Shown: in pieces, positions 44,208-44,257 of the stretch
Layout of the letters: each line of letters opens with the position of its first letter
Numbering within the stretch: the stretch's first letter is position 1
DNA from: Cyclobacteriaceae bacterium
GTDB lineage: Bacteria; Bacteroidota; Bacteroidia; Cytophagales; Cyclobacteriaceae
Assembly: GCA_024644875.1 (NCBI GenBank)
Contig: JAHEGY010000030.1
Location: 1 to 44,257, forward strand
Reading direction: 5' to 3'
Length of the DNA: 44,257 bases
Notes under the pieces: generated by a model
What the model was told of the DNA's origin: nothing
The model's input: the letters and a program-made list of their open reading frames with translations, nothing else
Database searches by the model: none
Program-made: the position numbers and the translations under genes

Positions 44208-44257
44208 ATTCTGTATAAAGTTTATACTAAAATAATGACACGCATTCTAAAATACGC

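Overview
The window is a stretch of Bacteroidota chromosome. Several things point to that phylum: AT-rich DNA with few strong Shine-Dalgarno sequences, promoter elements of the TTTG / TAnnTTTG type, a sigma-FecR-TonB receptor regulatory trio, a GT3-type glycogen synthase, a Rho factor with a long charged insertion, DUF4286 and DUF4382-like proteins, and many short lipoproteins. It looks like a free-living, pigmented aerobe. The genus cannot be set from the sequence. I see no mobile element, phage gene or CRISPR array. Nearly every gene looks intact.

Layout. 1-1055: AI-2E family membrane protein. 1173-7641: a cell-surface signalling locus with a TonB-dependent receptor, FecR anti-sigma factor and ECF sigma factor on the minus strand, and two acidic lipoproteins divergently on the plus strand. 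The two transcription units carry the same promoter-like element (GGTAGGAA-N14-CTGTTnTA), which suggests that one sigma factor drives both. 7696-10481: a small unknown protein, a GH2-like lipoprotein, tRNA-Ala(GGC) and an NlpC/P60 lipoprotein. 10561-16444: asparagine synthetase, a large FAD/Fe-S D-2-hydroxyacid dehydrogenase and a YhcC-type radical SAM protein. 16895-18031: aldose 1-epimerase lipoprotein.

18087-23644: a carotenoid locus read on the minus strand. A CarH/LitR-like MerR regulator with a B12-type domain is followed by a 530-bp leader rich in inverted and tandem repeats. Then comes a tightly packed ECF sigma-crtI-crtB-ispH-crtZ operon. An inverted repeat is centred on the -33 element of the predicted operon promoter, so a repressor site is plausible. 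Lycopene cyclase is not in the window.

23812-44207: mostly housekeeping genes. These are DUF4286, a GNAT acetyltransferase, serS, rho, a saccharopine-dehydrogenase-like oxidoreductase, an ICMT-like membrane protein, GT3 glycogen synthase, clpB, two small envelope proteins, an ArsR-like regulator, a YjjG-type nucleotidase, P5C dehydrogenase, rpmA/rplU, an unknown membrane protein, corA, queG and ruvB.

The strongest candidates for new biology are the two regulatory loci: the shared ECF promoter joining the receptor system to a lipoprotein made of internal repeats, and the repeat-rich control region of the carotenoid operon.
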